Positions 10,879 through 22,069 of a DNA stretch of 64,000 bases are shown one piece after another. The notes beneath the pieces were generated by a model. It saw nothing but the letters and a program-made list of their open reading frames with translations, was not told the DNA's origin and made no database searches. Origin of the DNA: Puccinia triticina. Its lineage: Eukaryota > Basidiomycota > Pucciniomycetes > Pucciniales > Pucciniaceae. The translations under genes and the position numbers were made by a program. The DNA lies in NCBI RefSeq assembly GCF_026914185.1, contig NC_070560.1:6439501-6503500 (forward strand), in the 5' to 3' direction. The number at the start of each line of letters is the position of its first letter. Positions within the stretch are counted from its first letter, which is position 1.

Positions 10879-12694
10879 ATGCAGACCGCAGTTTTTGTTG
10901 GACTTCTCCATGCCCTATTTGACGCCTTCATCGGGTTTATCTATGCCAATGTGCCGCCTTTCCGCAGGCGTTGGGGTGTTACGCAAATGCCAGACTTATC
11001 AGGTAAGTATGACGGCTGACTTATTCAAGAATGACTTGTCCAGTTGATACATAGCTCAAACTTTTTTTTTCCTTTTACCAAGGACGGGTCGTGATAGTCA
11101 CAGGTAAATTGATTGTCTCGTGAGGGCAAACCTATCGACCAAACATCCAACACTTTGGTAATCTTTCCTAACACGTTTTGCCTTGGAATTTTCAGGTGGC
11201 AACGTAGGTATCGGCTTTGCTACTTGCCTAGAACTGGTTCGTCGAGGAGCAAAGGTCTAGTAAGCATTTTATCATCTACCACCTGTATTCAGCTCTCATT
11301 CTTTCAAGCAATGTGTCGCATCTATTCCGGACTTCGACTGATGTTTTCGTCACAAGCTAAAATTCACTCTGCATCCTAGTCTGGCATCCAGAACAGAATC
11401 GCGGGCAAAGACAGCCATCCAAAAAATCAAGCAACTCGTGCCCGATGCACAACTTGAGTTTATCCACTTTGACCTGACGATCTTATCTTCTGCAAAAGCT
11501 GCAGCGGAGGAATTCAAGAGGAAAGAGTCCCGCCTTGATATACTCATCAACAACGCCGCAGTAGTGAGTCCCTGCTTCTGAAATATACCGAGCTACCATT
11601 TTCTCAACCTTTGAATCCTTTGCCTGGGATAGATGGGGACTAGATACGAGCTCAGTCCAGATGGTATCGAGGTACAAGCTTGCAACGCAACTGGCCATTT
11701 TGCTCTGACCTCTCACCTCTTACCGATCCTCAGGAAAACGGCTTCATCAATCTCGGGCTCTCATGTCCGGATCATTAACGTTGCTAGCATAGGTCACATA
11801 ACCGCGACTGATCCCGACCTATCTAGTCTTCAGGGAATTAATCGGCCAAACGATTGGCCTATGAGTAGATATACTCATAGCAAGTTAAATGTTAGTCACA
11901 CATCTTCAAATCGCTCAAAGCTAGACTCTGCATTCAAACCAATCTGACCGAATTATTTGTATGAATTCAGAATATCTTGTTTACCAATGAACTCCAGAAA
12001 AGGCTCTCCGATACAAACATATATTGCCTGTCGGTGGTGGGTCATTGCCACTTATTCTCACGGGGTTGATACATATGCTCTTGATGACTCGCTTACAATT
12101 GGAAATTTCCTTAGCACCCAGGTTTGGTTGCCTCTCAAATCACCAGAAGTCTGCATCCAACAAGCCTTTTTACTTGATCAGCAGGAGCCAAGGCTAACCT
12201 TTTTTTTTTTGAAATCACACAGGCGTCATGGGCCAATCAATTACAGATTGGTTTGCGGTAAATAACTTCTGACTCTCAACCCCGCCTTTTCACTGGCCAT
12301 CTGTGCACATTGTCATAATTCTAAACAATATTTGTACAATATGTTGATTGGTTTTGTTAACAGGATTTTGCTACCTACATCGTTTCGAGCCCATATGACG
12401 GAGCACTAACTCAATTATACGCGGCCACCTCTCCTGAGATTGAAAGCAAGAGGCTCAGGTTTGTTGTAGTATTCTTTCATAGATTTTATAAGTATTGGAA
12501 TACCTTTAACTAAATTAATATCACTGATGCAATTTAATTATCATTTAACATGGAAATTTTCCAGGGCGGCTTACTTGGTGCCGTACGGTCAAGTGGGTCG
12601 TAAGAGTCTTCTTGCTCAGGATCATGATGGGAAAATGGGTCAACAGTTTTGGGACTTGTGTGAAAAATTGATGCAAGAAGCTGAGAACAAGTAG
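10879..12694 (+). CDS. Short-chain dehydrogenase, membrane-anchored
   Basis: NAD(P)-dependent SDR related to the retinol dehydrogenase/WWOX-type group; substrate unknown. Ten exons: 10879-11002, 11083-11103, 11196-11259, 11380-11563, 11633-11890, 11971-12036, 12115-12121, 12223-12257, 12364-12458 and 12565-12694. They sum to 984 nt (327 residues) with every junction in frame. A hydrophobic N-terminal anchor (VFVGLLHALFDAFIGFIYA) precedes the cofactor motif TGGNVGIG (48-55), NNAA, and the catalytic pair YTHSK (Tyr211, Lys215). The conserved SVHPGV motif is completed by a 7-nt exon at 12115-12121 that supplies His-Pro and the first base of Gly. The exon at 11083-11103 is only 21 nt. The start was chosen as the first Met before the hydrophobic segment. 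Confidence 0.9.
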
Positions 12695-13299
12695 AAATGA
12701 ATGCCCCCTTCCCACTTGGAAATTTTGATGTGAATTTCCACTTGTCTTTAAGTTCAAATTTCTACCTCAAGTGAAATTTTTGTATACTTTGATTTTCTTT
12801 CAATCGTATCCCCAGAAACCACCACAGAAGAGTTATTCTGCTGGATGATGCTAAGAAACCTCCATCCCTTCATGACATACTAAAAGTTTGTGTCTCATGT
12901 CAGAAGAAAGTTGGTTCAACTTGTATAACCTATTTTCCTCATGTTTTAAACTGTTTTTGATCTGCTTCTGATTTTGAATATTCACTACCAACTACGATTT
13001 GATAAACTTTCATGTATCCAAGTCTATTGAATCCATAGATTTGAGGAAATTCAGATCAAGGGCCAGTACCACTCTCCAAAAAGGAAAAAAAAAGTAACAA
13101 GCACAAGTGTTTTCCAACTCATTTATATAAGACAATGAGTTTAACTTTATCCCAAACACGAGTGTCTCCTGTGCCTTGAATTGGAAAGAGAGTAAAGGGA
13201 GACAACCCTTACACTTCCAATCTCCCTTCAACTTGGCTGTTGCCTAAGGCGTCAAGTGGGTGTAGCTCCATCAAATCCTACTGAGTCGTCTTTTCCTCT
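12695..13299. other. AT-rich intergenic sequence
   Basis: 3' region of the SDR gene followed by AT-rich sequence. Open frames are short and without motifs. I see no repeat or RNA gene. Confidence 0.4.
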
Positions 13300-13480
13300 A
13301 AGGTGTGCACAAAACTCGGGTCGGCCAGGACCCGACGCAGCCCGACCCGAGCCCGGGACGCTCAGCGACGGGCTCGGGCTCGGGCATCACATTACGTGAT
13401 CGGACCCGTCACCCGACAGCTATGTCATTATCGCATTCGGGCAGTGTTCTTCCACCAGAACCCGACCCTTATACATCCTG
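13300..13480. mobile_element. Degraded hAT-like end in EMC2 promoter
   Basis: The segment begins aaggtgtgcacaaaactcgg and continues with many direct and inverted CCCGACCC/GGGTCGGG words (about 13315-13390 and 13455-13470). Terminal TIRs combining a GTGCAC word with such GC-rich words are common in fungal hAT MITEs. I found no matching right TIR, so this is a fragment. It ends some 60 bp upstream of the EMC2 start codon. Confidence 0.45.
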
Positions 13481-13537
13481 ATCAGAATCTTCAAGAACTA
13501 CAAGAGAAAAGTACGCCCTAAACGAGGAACGCGACAG

Positions 13538-15101
13538 ATGATGAAAGAGACGGTGACATTGAACGAGGCGATCGATCGACTCAAAGTCTTGAGGGACTCG
13601 GGCGTTCGAAAAAGCCAGGAGGTCGTCCTCTTGGGCCAAGTGATCCTGGCAGCTTCTGGACGAGCTAGTCGGTTGGGTGATGATCGTTTGTCCCCGTTTC
13701 TCCTCCTTTTTTTGGAACTGCTCTGGTCCTCTCCATGTTGATATACATCTGACCATCCATCTCATTGTATTTACGCAAATCAATGTTAGTCTGGACCATT
13801 TATGAACAGCTCGCAGTGGCTGCATTAGATCTAGGAAATGTCCAGCTCGCCAAGGTTCGAGCCCTTACGAAAATTATTCAAGTGATCAAAGTTTCAAGAA
13901 TTGACAAAGGCATCTTCATCTTTTTTCAACAGACGGTCATCCAACGATTAGAAGGGAAATTTCCGAATTCGGCGAGAGTGACTGTGTTACATGGGATGTT
14001 AATGGAAGCACAGGGTGATCTTCTTGGGGCGAAAAACTTTTACGAACAGGAGTTGGAGAAAAAGTTCAGCCCGAAGAATGCTGATTTGGGTAGTGTTGGA
14101 GAGCTCAACATGGTAATTAATCTTCAGCCCTTCGTTGCTTCATCTCGGCACTAAAATCATGAAAACATGTTGTTTTTTTTCTAGCGCGTTCGGAAGCGGC
14201 TGATTGCACTACACCTGCACCACTCGCCTCCTGGTTACTCGCAAGGATCTAAATCTACATCATCATCGTCTTCTTCTTCTTCCACTCCGTTTTCTTTTCA
14301 CACGGCTATTGAACTCCTGGTCGATCATCTTGATACCGTCTATTCTGATCCTGAGGGTTGGCTCCAACTTGCGGATGCATACGCTAGTCTAGGATTGTTG
14401 AGTCTCTGAACACTTCTTCTCCCCTCTTCGTATTTTCTCACAATCGCATTCTCCCGGTTTCCTTTTTTTGAGGGTCTCTAGATATTCCCAAAGTTTGTCA
14501 GCCTTGGAAGACCTGATCCTAATCCAACCCGAAAATACCTTCCACATCCTACGCTATGCTGAGACTGCTTACACGGCGGGTGAATATGAACTGTGAGTAT
14601 CTGGGGTCAGATCAATTTCCCTGCAGAAATGACAAAGAAAGTAAGGATAGGTTTGCTCAAGGTAGTACAATTTCACAGATCTTACAAGACTTATCTTCGA
14701 GTGATCGAGTTGAGTGACCGAATATCTGGCGAGTCAAAGGGCGGACCGTGTCGAAGAGCGGCACTTGGACTAAAAATTGCGAGTATATTTCTCTTTCTCT
14801 TCGCTCTTTTTGTTTCCAACACAAGCGACCAGGTTGCATAAGAATCATTGCTTCCCCTACACGGTTTGATATCTATCTATCAAGAGTAACTAATTATCTT
14901 GTATTTTCCTCTTGTCTAATACAGTGTATTCAGCGGTTACCGAAATCAAGCACGAGACAAGCCATTGAGAAAGTGATTGATCGAGAGTTGGAGGCTTGTT
15001 ATAGCCAGGACTGGGTGCCTCTCCAGCCCGGCTTACGGGTAGCATCTGAACCATGTAGAAAAGTCTTAAAAACATTCCTTGCTCAGCATTCATCATCCTA
15101 G
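13538..15101 (+). CDS. EMC2: ER membrane protein complex subunit 2
   Basis: TPR-repeat cytosolic subunit of the ER membrane complex, which inserts tail-anchored and multipass proteins. Seven exons: 13538-13676, 13790-13854, 13933-14112, 14185-14396, 14482-14592, 14679-14778 and 14925-15101 (984 nt, 327 residues). Family features are VWTIYEQLAVAALDLGN, the TPR segment VTVLHGMLMEAQGDLLGAKNFYEQEL, WLQLADAYASLGLYSQSLSALEDL and RYAETAYTAGEYEL. A Ser-rich insert lies between TPRs. The exon 4 donor is gttgag. The last intron appears to start with GC (ATT|GCGAGT), giving GLKI-CIQRLPKSS; the nearby GT alternative shifts frame and stops after about 14 codons. Confidence 0.88.
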
Positions 15102-15359
15102 GCAACCCAATTACTTGATTTCTTATTTCCTTAACATCCAACAGAAAGAAACAGTGATTGGTTGTCCTCGCTGGGGGGAACATATGATCTTGGCCCAGAT
15201 TGGGCAGGTTTAAATAGTTCGGGCCTTGTATACCCCTTCCATGCCAAAAGGATCATAAATCAAACGTAAAACAAGGCAAATAGCTCTTTTGGAAAGTGCT
15301 TTAATCAGAATATACCGCAAGGACAAAAATAAAAATAAAAATGACAACAACAAGCGCTA

Positions 15360-15515
15360 CATAAACTGGAGGACTTCTTGTGCAATCTGGGACTCCCACA
15401 GATGTTGATTTAGACCCAAAAAGTCTATATTTTTGCAAGGAAATCTAGCTTTTTGGGCTCCAGATCACTTCTGGGAGACCCGCAGATCTTGATGGGAAGT
15501 CACCCACTCTTGGAA
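15360..15515. repeat. Diverged relative of the inner 3.2-kb MITE
   Basis: Starts with 'actggaggacttcttgtgcaatctggga' words and ends with 'gatcttgatgggaagtc', the same inverted theme as the element at 3237-3390. A third relative with 'gatttcagattttgcaagg' and 'attgatgggaagtc' lies at about 17130-17275. The borders are not exact. Confidence 0.45.
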
Positions 15516-15734
15516 GACTTTCCAATGAGTTTCACAATCTGGAAGCCCCACATTGCAAAACTTATTGTACAAAGTCTGTCCAGCAATGGCTTGGACCAGG
15601 CTTACACCACTGGGCAGCTGGCACATTGACCCAACATGTAATGTTGGCACAACCAAGTCCCCCACCTTCACCCAGGCATATCCCAATGATGACATGGCAG
15701 CTGTGCAGCCTGCTTCCGGGAGAAGGAAAAAAGG

Positions 15735-15812
15735 GTGACTCAAACCCACAACTGCAATGTCAGCGCTGCTTGCCAAGCACTCTGACCATTGCGGCAATCA
15801 GCTTGGATAATA
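15735..15812 (-). repeat. tRNA-related SINE head
   Basis: On the minus strand an A-box-like, D-arm-like segment (TTGCCGCAATGGTCAGAG, with GCC and GGC able to pair) lies about 40 nt upstream of a B-box-like GGGTTTGAGTC that sits in a GGGT/ACCC stem. A T run follows. This is the layout of a tRNA-derived RNA polymerase III promoter, but no convincing anticodon arm or acceptor stem is present. I therefore call it a SINE head, not a tRNA gene. The 3' body probably runs toward 15465. Confidence 0.5.
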
Positions 15813-16079
15813 TATGAAATTGTTGAGTGATATGTATCACATTAGGTTAGTGCCCAAAATGATATATCATTGCTGCTGCCAAATGGAGCCTTAGTGTCAG
15901 CTCCAGTCTCACAAGACAAGTCCATGATTCTCAGTCTATGCAACCCCTGTGCCTCTCAACATTCTGACCAACACAGCTTGTGGGAATTTCTCATCCAAGT
16001 CAACTAATGATTTGTTGCTCACAGCATAAAGAGATAAAAGCCTGAACTCAATCTGTCCAAGAATCCCTGGAATTACAAT

Positions 16080-16535
16080 ACATACCACCAGCTACGGTGA
16101 CTTTTGTGGGGGTACCTGCGGGGACACCCTGGAACAGAAAAAAAAACATAACCAGTCCCAACATACCAACAAAAATCATCAATTTGCTGTAAGCCTTGCC
16201 TGGGCGCACTCCTTAAGGGGGTCTTCCAGGCACCCATTGGCACACACTTTCTCAAGTTGGCATCATCAAACCTAGTTGGGAGGCCCAAGTGCCATATTTA
16301 AGCTGGCTGCAACGGTATCTGTGGGGGTATCTGCTGAGGTTCCCTACACACTGGAAAACAAAACCATGATCAGTTCCAAAGTAAATACAAGAAACAAATC
16401 ATCAACACACGTAAAGCCCTGCCTGGGACTGCCACCCTTGTGCCGGCTAAAGGTGCATCCCTTGAGGCAGTCTTGTAGGTGCGCACTTTCTCAAAAGTGG
16501 TGCCATCAACCCCAAGTCCAGGCTGTCTGAGCAGT
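16080..16535. repeat. Diverged tandem duplication, about 240-bp unit
   Basis: Two neighbouring units share ordered words: 'gtgggggta', 'ctggaa/ctggaac', 'aatcatca', 'gccttgcctggg/gccctgcctggg', 'tcttccaggc/tcttgtaggt', 'cactttctcaa' and 'catcaa'. The units are about 16080-16300 and 16305-16535. No coding potential is seen. Confidence 0.5.
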
Positions 16536-16790
16536 GAATTTCTACAGTGAGCTGGCACATATTGGCATGTTTGTTGGATTCTCATAGGCATTTCAAATGG
16601 ATGAGATATCAATACACAGAAAACCAAAAATCCTGGTTTACTGAATTGGTAGATCATCATGATGGAGTTGGAAAGAAAAAGAAATATGATTTGAGTGTGG
16701 GGGGGACTGAGTGTCTAAGGAGGCAAGCTTGTACAGCCTCTCTGTTGACATCCAATGCCTGTCAATCTGCAAAGTGATGAGTGAGACAAG

Positions 16791-16987
16791 GTCTAGAGAC
16801 AGCGGGCACAAAGCAACGGTGAGTGAGGATGATGTGGAAGGATTTATTTCAAGTCAGACACAAAGAGAAGAGAGAAAGAAGAGAGAAGACAGAGAGAAAA
16901 GAAGAAAGACAAGGAGAGAGAAATGAAAGACTGTACCTAGAGACAGCGGGCACAAAGCAACGGTGAGTGAGGATGATGTGAAAGGAT
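16791..16987. repeat. Direct duplication of a 50-bp segment
   Basis: The segment starting 'tctagagacagcgggcacaa' (about 16791) recurs almost identically as 'cctagagacagcgggcacaa' (about 16936), each running on to 'gatgatgtg(g/a)aaggat'. A purine-rich (GAGA/AAGA) stretch lies between them. Confidence 0.7.
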
Positions 16988-17515
16988 GAGGAAAGAGTCC
17001 TTCCACACCCGCTGCCTCAGGTAAACTAGCTACAAGCTGTGACATCTGAGTGAAATGTGAAGAACATGTATGTAGCACACGCAACAATTAAGAAAAAGAA
17101 ATATGGAAGAGACAAAACTGTAATCTTAACAGAAAGTCAGATCTGACCCACTAGATTTCAGATTTTGCAAGGAAATCTAGGTCCCCAGATCCCCAAAGTG
17201 ATCCAGAGTTCCAAATTTCAGATTCTCCTGCAAAATCTGAAATTCCATATATTCAAAATTGATGGGAAGTCATCCCATGCACAATTTCCTATCACAGAAG
17301 CTGGAACTCACACAAGTTTGCTGAGGAGGCCAGTGTCTGAAAGAGAGCAATCAACATTGCTCAAGCTCCAATAAGAAATAGGTGCATTTGCTACGACCAC
17401 TCTTGAAGGCATTTTAGGTTTCTCATGCATTTCCAAGACTATGTAAATTATATGCTTAAAAGAAATTGTCTCTGCCATACATTTTTACCTTTTTCAACAC
17501 CCCTCTATCCGTATT

Positions 17516-17534
17516 GGGGGGGGGGGGGGGGGGG
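17516..17534. repeat. Poly-G tract (19 G)
   Basis: Uninterrupted run of 19 G just outside the MITE at 17545. A similar 20-G run occurs at 32948-32967. Such tracts are prone to replication slippage and sequencing error, so the length may not be exact. Confidence 0.85.
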
Positions 17535-17544
17535 AGGGCTTTCC

Positions 17545-17987
17545 AGAGGACCCAGGAAACCCCCTGTAAATGACCGTAATGAAAATGTATGAATTTTTTG
17601 GCAAAAACCCAAAATGGTAGGCACAAAAATGGCATGAATGGGCTTTTATGGCCTCAATGGTAAGCACTTCAAGTGTATGAAATTTTTCCTGGGTACAAGA
17701 GGGTAGTAACTAAGATGTATGAAATTCCTGAGAGTGCACCAGAAAAACCCGTAGCCCTCCCCCCCTCAGCAGCACAGCTTGGCCTATTTTTGGTACTCCA
17801 GTGCCCCACCTTGGCAGCACACCCCAGGTTTTTTTTGCACCCCCCCCTCGGCAGGAATGGTAGGCATGGAAAATGCATGAAAATTCGGGAAATCCTCAAA
17901 ACATACGCACCAAACGTGTATGAATGAGGTCAAAAAATGTATGAATTTTGTCAAAATTCTGGGTATAAGGGGTTTCCTGGGTCCTCT
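17545..17987. mobile_element. MITE with AGAGGACCC ends, 4-bp duplication
   Basis: The termini AGAGGACCCAGGAAACCCC are inverted at both ends, and TTCC flanks the element directly on both sides (17541-17544, 17988-17991). The interior repeats 'tgtatgaa(a/t)ttt' words. A 112-bp relative at 47187-47298 is flanked by TGTG on both sides, which supports a 4-bp target duplication as a family trait. I do not recognise the superfamily; 4-bp duplications occur for example in Sola1. It ends about 130 bp before the FES1 start codon. Confidence 0.7.
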
Positions 17988-18116
17988 TTCCGGACCTTTC
18001 GGGTTGTGTAGGTGAAGTCCCTCCGAGGGGGCCCGAAAGTTCGAGCAAACACTCCGCCAGGAAAATTTTGTTTTCGAGGACCGACACCAACATCATCAAG
18101 AGACTTAAAACTTACC

Positions 18117-19567
18117 ATGGACCCAAAACTAAACGACCTTCTTCATTGGGCGGTAGAAAACACCGACCGAAACACCAACGGGCTACCTTCCGAAAATCAA
18201 ACACGATCTAGTAGTACAGCCGTGGCACCGGTACCGTCTTCTGGTCCCGTTCCACTCTCAATCACCTACACTCCCCATGATTCTACTCAAGCTCCTAGTC
18301 AAACGGCAAATAAAAAACTCGATACCGGGGTACTCGACGCTATACTCGGTAGGACTGATGCCGTCAGAATGAGAGAAGCCATGTCTATTTTTGAAGATCC
18401 GGATAAACCGATCCATGAACGCTGTAATGCTGGCGAAGAACTAGAAGACTTGATTCAGGATCTCGACAACGCCAATGGTCCGTCAAGGCCTCCATCAGTC
18501 ACATTCTTAGACTATTCAGCCGCACAAGCATTCCAGACAGACCGAAGAAAAAGAAAAACTGAACCAATCTATAATTTGACGTTACTTAATTTTTACAGAT
18601 ATGGAAATCTTGGGCTTTTGGCCCAAGCTGATGAACTTGTTGGAATCGAATACCTCTGGTGGTGACGACAACGATTTGATCAAATTTCACACTTGTTGGA
18701 TCTGCGGAACAGCCGTTCAAAATAACCCAAAATCTCAAATTGCGGTAAGTTCCTTAAAGAAAAAACTGTTTTTTTTTTTTTCACAATAGCCATTGTATCA
18801 CAGAGGTCTTCTGGCACACGTGATCATTGTCAAGCTGACTTTAGAATTTTGATGTTATACTTTAGTTTTTGAAAAGAGATCCTCTGCCGACAATTCTAGA
18901 GATTTTGTGCCATGCATCCGAGGGCACTCAGGCGAAAGCCTTGTACTGTTTGAGCTCGACGTTGAAACACGCTCCTGAGGAGACGCAGGCGATGAAAAAA
19001 TTTTGCGATGCGCATGGGTGGGAGGCATTACATGAGTGTCTCCGAGGACCACCGATGACACTGCGGCGAAAGGCGGTTTTTCTTATCAATACGTTGCTGC
19101 TTGAAGAGTCGCTGAACTTGGAAGAACTCCGGTCCGCCGGTTTACTCAATACCTTAATCGCTTCCTTATCCCCCTCAAGGGCAATCCCAGCTGGGAAAGA
19201 CGGAGAATTGAGCTCCCAGGATGAAGACTAGTTCGTATTTCGTCCGATGCATTTTTACTCATTGGGCACTCGGCCATAGAAACCCATGACCCAACTCCCT
19301 CGACGTCATTCCAGCTAGATAGACTGATTCGTTTTTACACATTTTTACAGTGTTGAAAAAGTTCTTCGAACGATCGCAACGATTCTAATAAACTCATCAT
19401 CAAGGCCAAACCAAGCGGTATCAGATGACGAGAAGAACCTCATAAAAGAAGTCCTTAAAGAACTAAAACTCGACTCCAAAAGTTTCAAGCAACTGGTAGA
19501 GTCCTCAGGAATCGGCGAGACTGAATGGTCACAGGCTTTAGGGACATTAGGTCCCGAGCTTAAATAG
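18117..19567 (+). CDS. FES1: Hsp70 nucleotide exchange factor Fes1
   Basis: Cytosolic armadillo-type exchange factor that releases ADP from Hsp70. Four exons: 18117-18477, 18599-18744, 18866-19230 and 19351-19567 (1089 nt, 362 residues). The N-terminus MDPKLNDLLHWAVENTD and the joined segment ERCNAGEELEDLIQDLDNAND-MEILGFWPKLMNLL are typical of Fes1/HspBP1, followed by armadillo repeats (QIAFLKRDPLPTILEILCH...AKALYCLSSTLKHAPEETQ...RRKAVFLINTLLLEE). The protein is longer than yeast Fes1 (290 residues) because of a Ser/Pro/Thr-rich linker near residues 20-70. The frame stays open upstream to 18012, but the family start is the Met at 18117. Donors are gtccgt, gtaagt and gttcgt. Confidence 0.9.
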
Positions 19568-19912
19568 AAGGGGCTTGATCTCACACATTGGCCCTACAGA
19601 CATGGGGTTTCCATGTAAAAAAACCCCTAATTATCTTTTCATTTTTTTTTTCAATACAGCCTGCGGATAAAAAACCCTGTGTAGACAGATTTGTAGCCGG
19701 TTATCTCAGCTTTCATTCCATTTTTTTGCACAACTCTTGTGGTGTTCAAAATTGATTTTCAAACCACTTTCTACATTTACATGTTCAAACTTTTGATGGG
19801 GTGAAAGTTGAGGGTTCTCTTCATTTCAAGCACCTCTCAAAACTTTGATAAATCTTATGATTTTATGTAAAATGATATTCAAAAATCAATTTTGAACACC
19901 CTATCTCCCTCA

Positions 19913-20812
19913 GAGCATCCACCACCGTCTAGGTAAATCTTTAGGTAGCCAGCAAGTCCCGCAAGGCTTGGTTGCTTAGCTAAAGAAAAAACCCACCCTT
20001 GCCAGCCGGTATTGGCTTGGTAGGTAGTGCAAGTTTAGATAAAGACACCATCACCACCCTTGTGTCCATTCAGCCTCTCTGTAGGTAAACATAAAACACA
20101 ACACTATTATCACATACAGACCTTTGCCGATTGGGCTTGAATGCATCCATTCAATGACCACTTGACCGGTCATCAAATAGATACAATCCGCAACCGGCAA
20201 CAGATTATATTTGGAGCTGTTGTATGACCGGTAATCATAAAACTGGTCATCAAAAGACCATTCATCATTAAAAGGCCTGTGATTGACAGAACGGTCATCG
20301 AAAGACCGGTCATCAAAAGACCAATCATTGATAGACCGTTCATCAAAAGCCTGGTGATTGGTCATTGAAAGACTGGTGATCGACAGGGGTGATTGGTAAT
20401 AAATATCCCTCCATTCAATGACCGTTCTTCACTGGTCATCAAATGGGGGTTCACAATCTCAAGACACTCAAGGTCATCTATGTATGCAGGTGGGTTGATG
20501 ACCGGTCAATCAGTCTTGATCGGTCTTCAGAAGGAGATCACATTTTTTTTGGATAACTGGGGGGTATGTATGTACATGTACATGTATGGGGTATGTACAT
20601 GTACTGGCAAGTCTGGAGGGGGCAGAGGGGGGCAGTCGGTAGGCTTGTCAACATTTTCCTTACAGAGGCTCTGTAGGGCTTGGGAAATCTAGTATTTACC
20701 AAACAAACATTTAGCTAAAGAGCCCTAAAGAGGGCACGGGGGTGGAAAATCCCTTACATGCTCTGTAAATCTGCCTTACCAAGCAGGTTTACAGAGACAA
20801 GGGTGGATGCTC
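19913..20812. mobile_element. MITE with GAGCATCC ends, PIF/Harbinger-like
   Basis: The ends GAGCATCCACCACCGTCTAGGTAAA and, inverted, GAGCATCCACCCTTGTCTCTGTAAA form a TIR. TCA flanks both sides (19910-19912, 20813-20815). A 3-bp duplication and GAGCATC(T/C)CCA-type ends are usual in PIF/Harbinger MITEs, although TWA is the common target. The interior is largely a palindrome array (about 20130-20520). A partial relative begins near 20932. Confidence 0.65.
20130..20520. repeat. Palindrome array TGACCGGTCA, cluster 1
   Basis: Repeated half-sites and full sites of TGACCGGTCA and its transition variants (GACTGGTCA, TGACCAATC and similar), separated by 'atcaaaaga' and 'attgaaaga' spacers on both strands. 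The cluster lies inside the MITE at 19913-20812. Confidence 0.8.
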
Positions 20813-21762
20813 TCATGGATACTGGTCCAAGCCACTTTCTTCTGAAGTGAGGTTTTAGATTTTTTAAAGTTGCAAAATTTAAAACATTTGGCTTGAAAAT
20901 CCTTGATCATATCATGGGCTTCTTCCTCAGAGCATCTCCACTGCAGGTTCTAAACTGTGTTGCCAAATCTTTGAGTTCTGTGGCTGGGGTGCAGTTTTAG
21001 CAACCTGCAGCAAGGCAGCTTTGCACCACAAGTTGCCATAATTGGCAGCTTGTGGTTGTGAAATGTGTAGTTTTGTATTGCTGGTGGGGGAGAAGGTAAG
21101 AGTATCACATGAGAGATGTGTGATACTTGGGTGGTGCAAGGTTGGGGTGCTATCCTGTTTCCAAATTTGCAAACAGGATAGCTCCCAAGAGGCAAGTTCA
21201 CAGATTTGATGTGTATTTGGCACCTGCAATGGTGTTACTAAAGCCGGTTTGGGGTGCTATATCTGGTTTAGCAAAGGCAAAGATTTGTTCATGGAATTAT
21301 CTGGAGTTGATCAATAATTTGATACACAACTTGGCAAGAAAAGTGCAAAAGAGACCTGAAAAAACCCACACTAAGGGGTTCCAAACTTGGCCAAATACGC
21401 ATCAAACTTACTTATTAATCAAGCTTGCTTGCCTCTAATTTCACACCACTAAAGATGACCAGCTGGACCCAAGTACCTGTGGTGGGTTCAGGTCTGGGGT
21501 CATTTTTGAGCCAAAACAGAACAGACACTTGGTATGGCCTGGCGCGTACTGGTTGTCCTCAAGTGGTGTTCCAGTGGTCCTTGAGTGGTCTTCTGGTGGT
21601 CTGTGAAAGATTCCATTATTAGAAACTCTAATATTTCTGACTATAACTATTTGAGGACATGACACTGTAATGGTCATTACCTAAGAGCAAGCAATCAGCC
21701 GCCTGTAGATATTAAAGAGAAATAAATTAGAAATTATTTGAATCACATAGGTTTACACCCTC
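20813..21762. other. Repeat-derived intergenic sequence
   Basis: CpG-poor sequence with a partial GAGCATCTCCA end near 20932. At about 21145-21185 the words 'gctatcctgtttccaaattt' and 'gcaaacaggatagc' form a small inverted repeat. No gene is supported. Confidence 0.45.
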
Positions 21763-22069
21763 CAGTATGAAAAAAAAACTCAAGAAACTGCTGTCAGTTG
21801 ACATGCAGGATACTTAATTTCATTCTCAGTTAATACCAGGCTCAGACAAATGAATTCCAGGGTGGTATACCCTGGAACATTTGGAAGTTTTTCAGCTGTG
21901 CACAATGAACTAGACTGAGCCCGCACAATGCACTAGACTGAGCCCTAAGGCAAATGCTCAGCGGACATCAGCCGCTCCACTCTGGTGCAGCCCCACAGTA
22001 CATAGGCTCCCAGGTGGGGTTGGCCAGGCCATACATAGATGGGGTTGGCCAGCATGTACATAGCTGGAC

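Noticed and set aside
14779..14924. GT donor (gtatat at 14783) for the last EMC2 intron
   Set aside because: It shifts the frame and gives a stop after about 14 codons, losing the family C-terminus.
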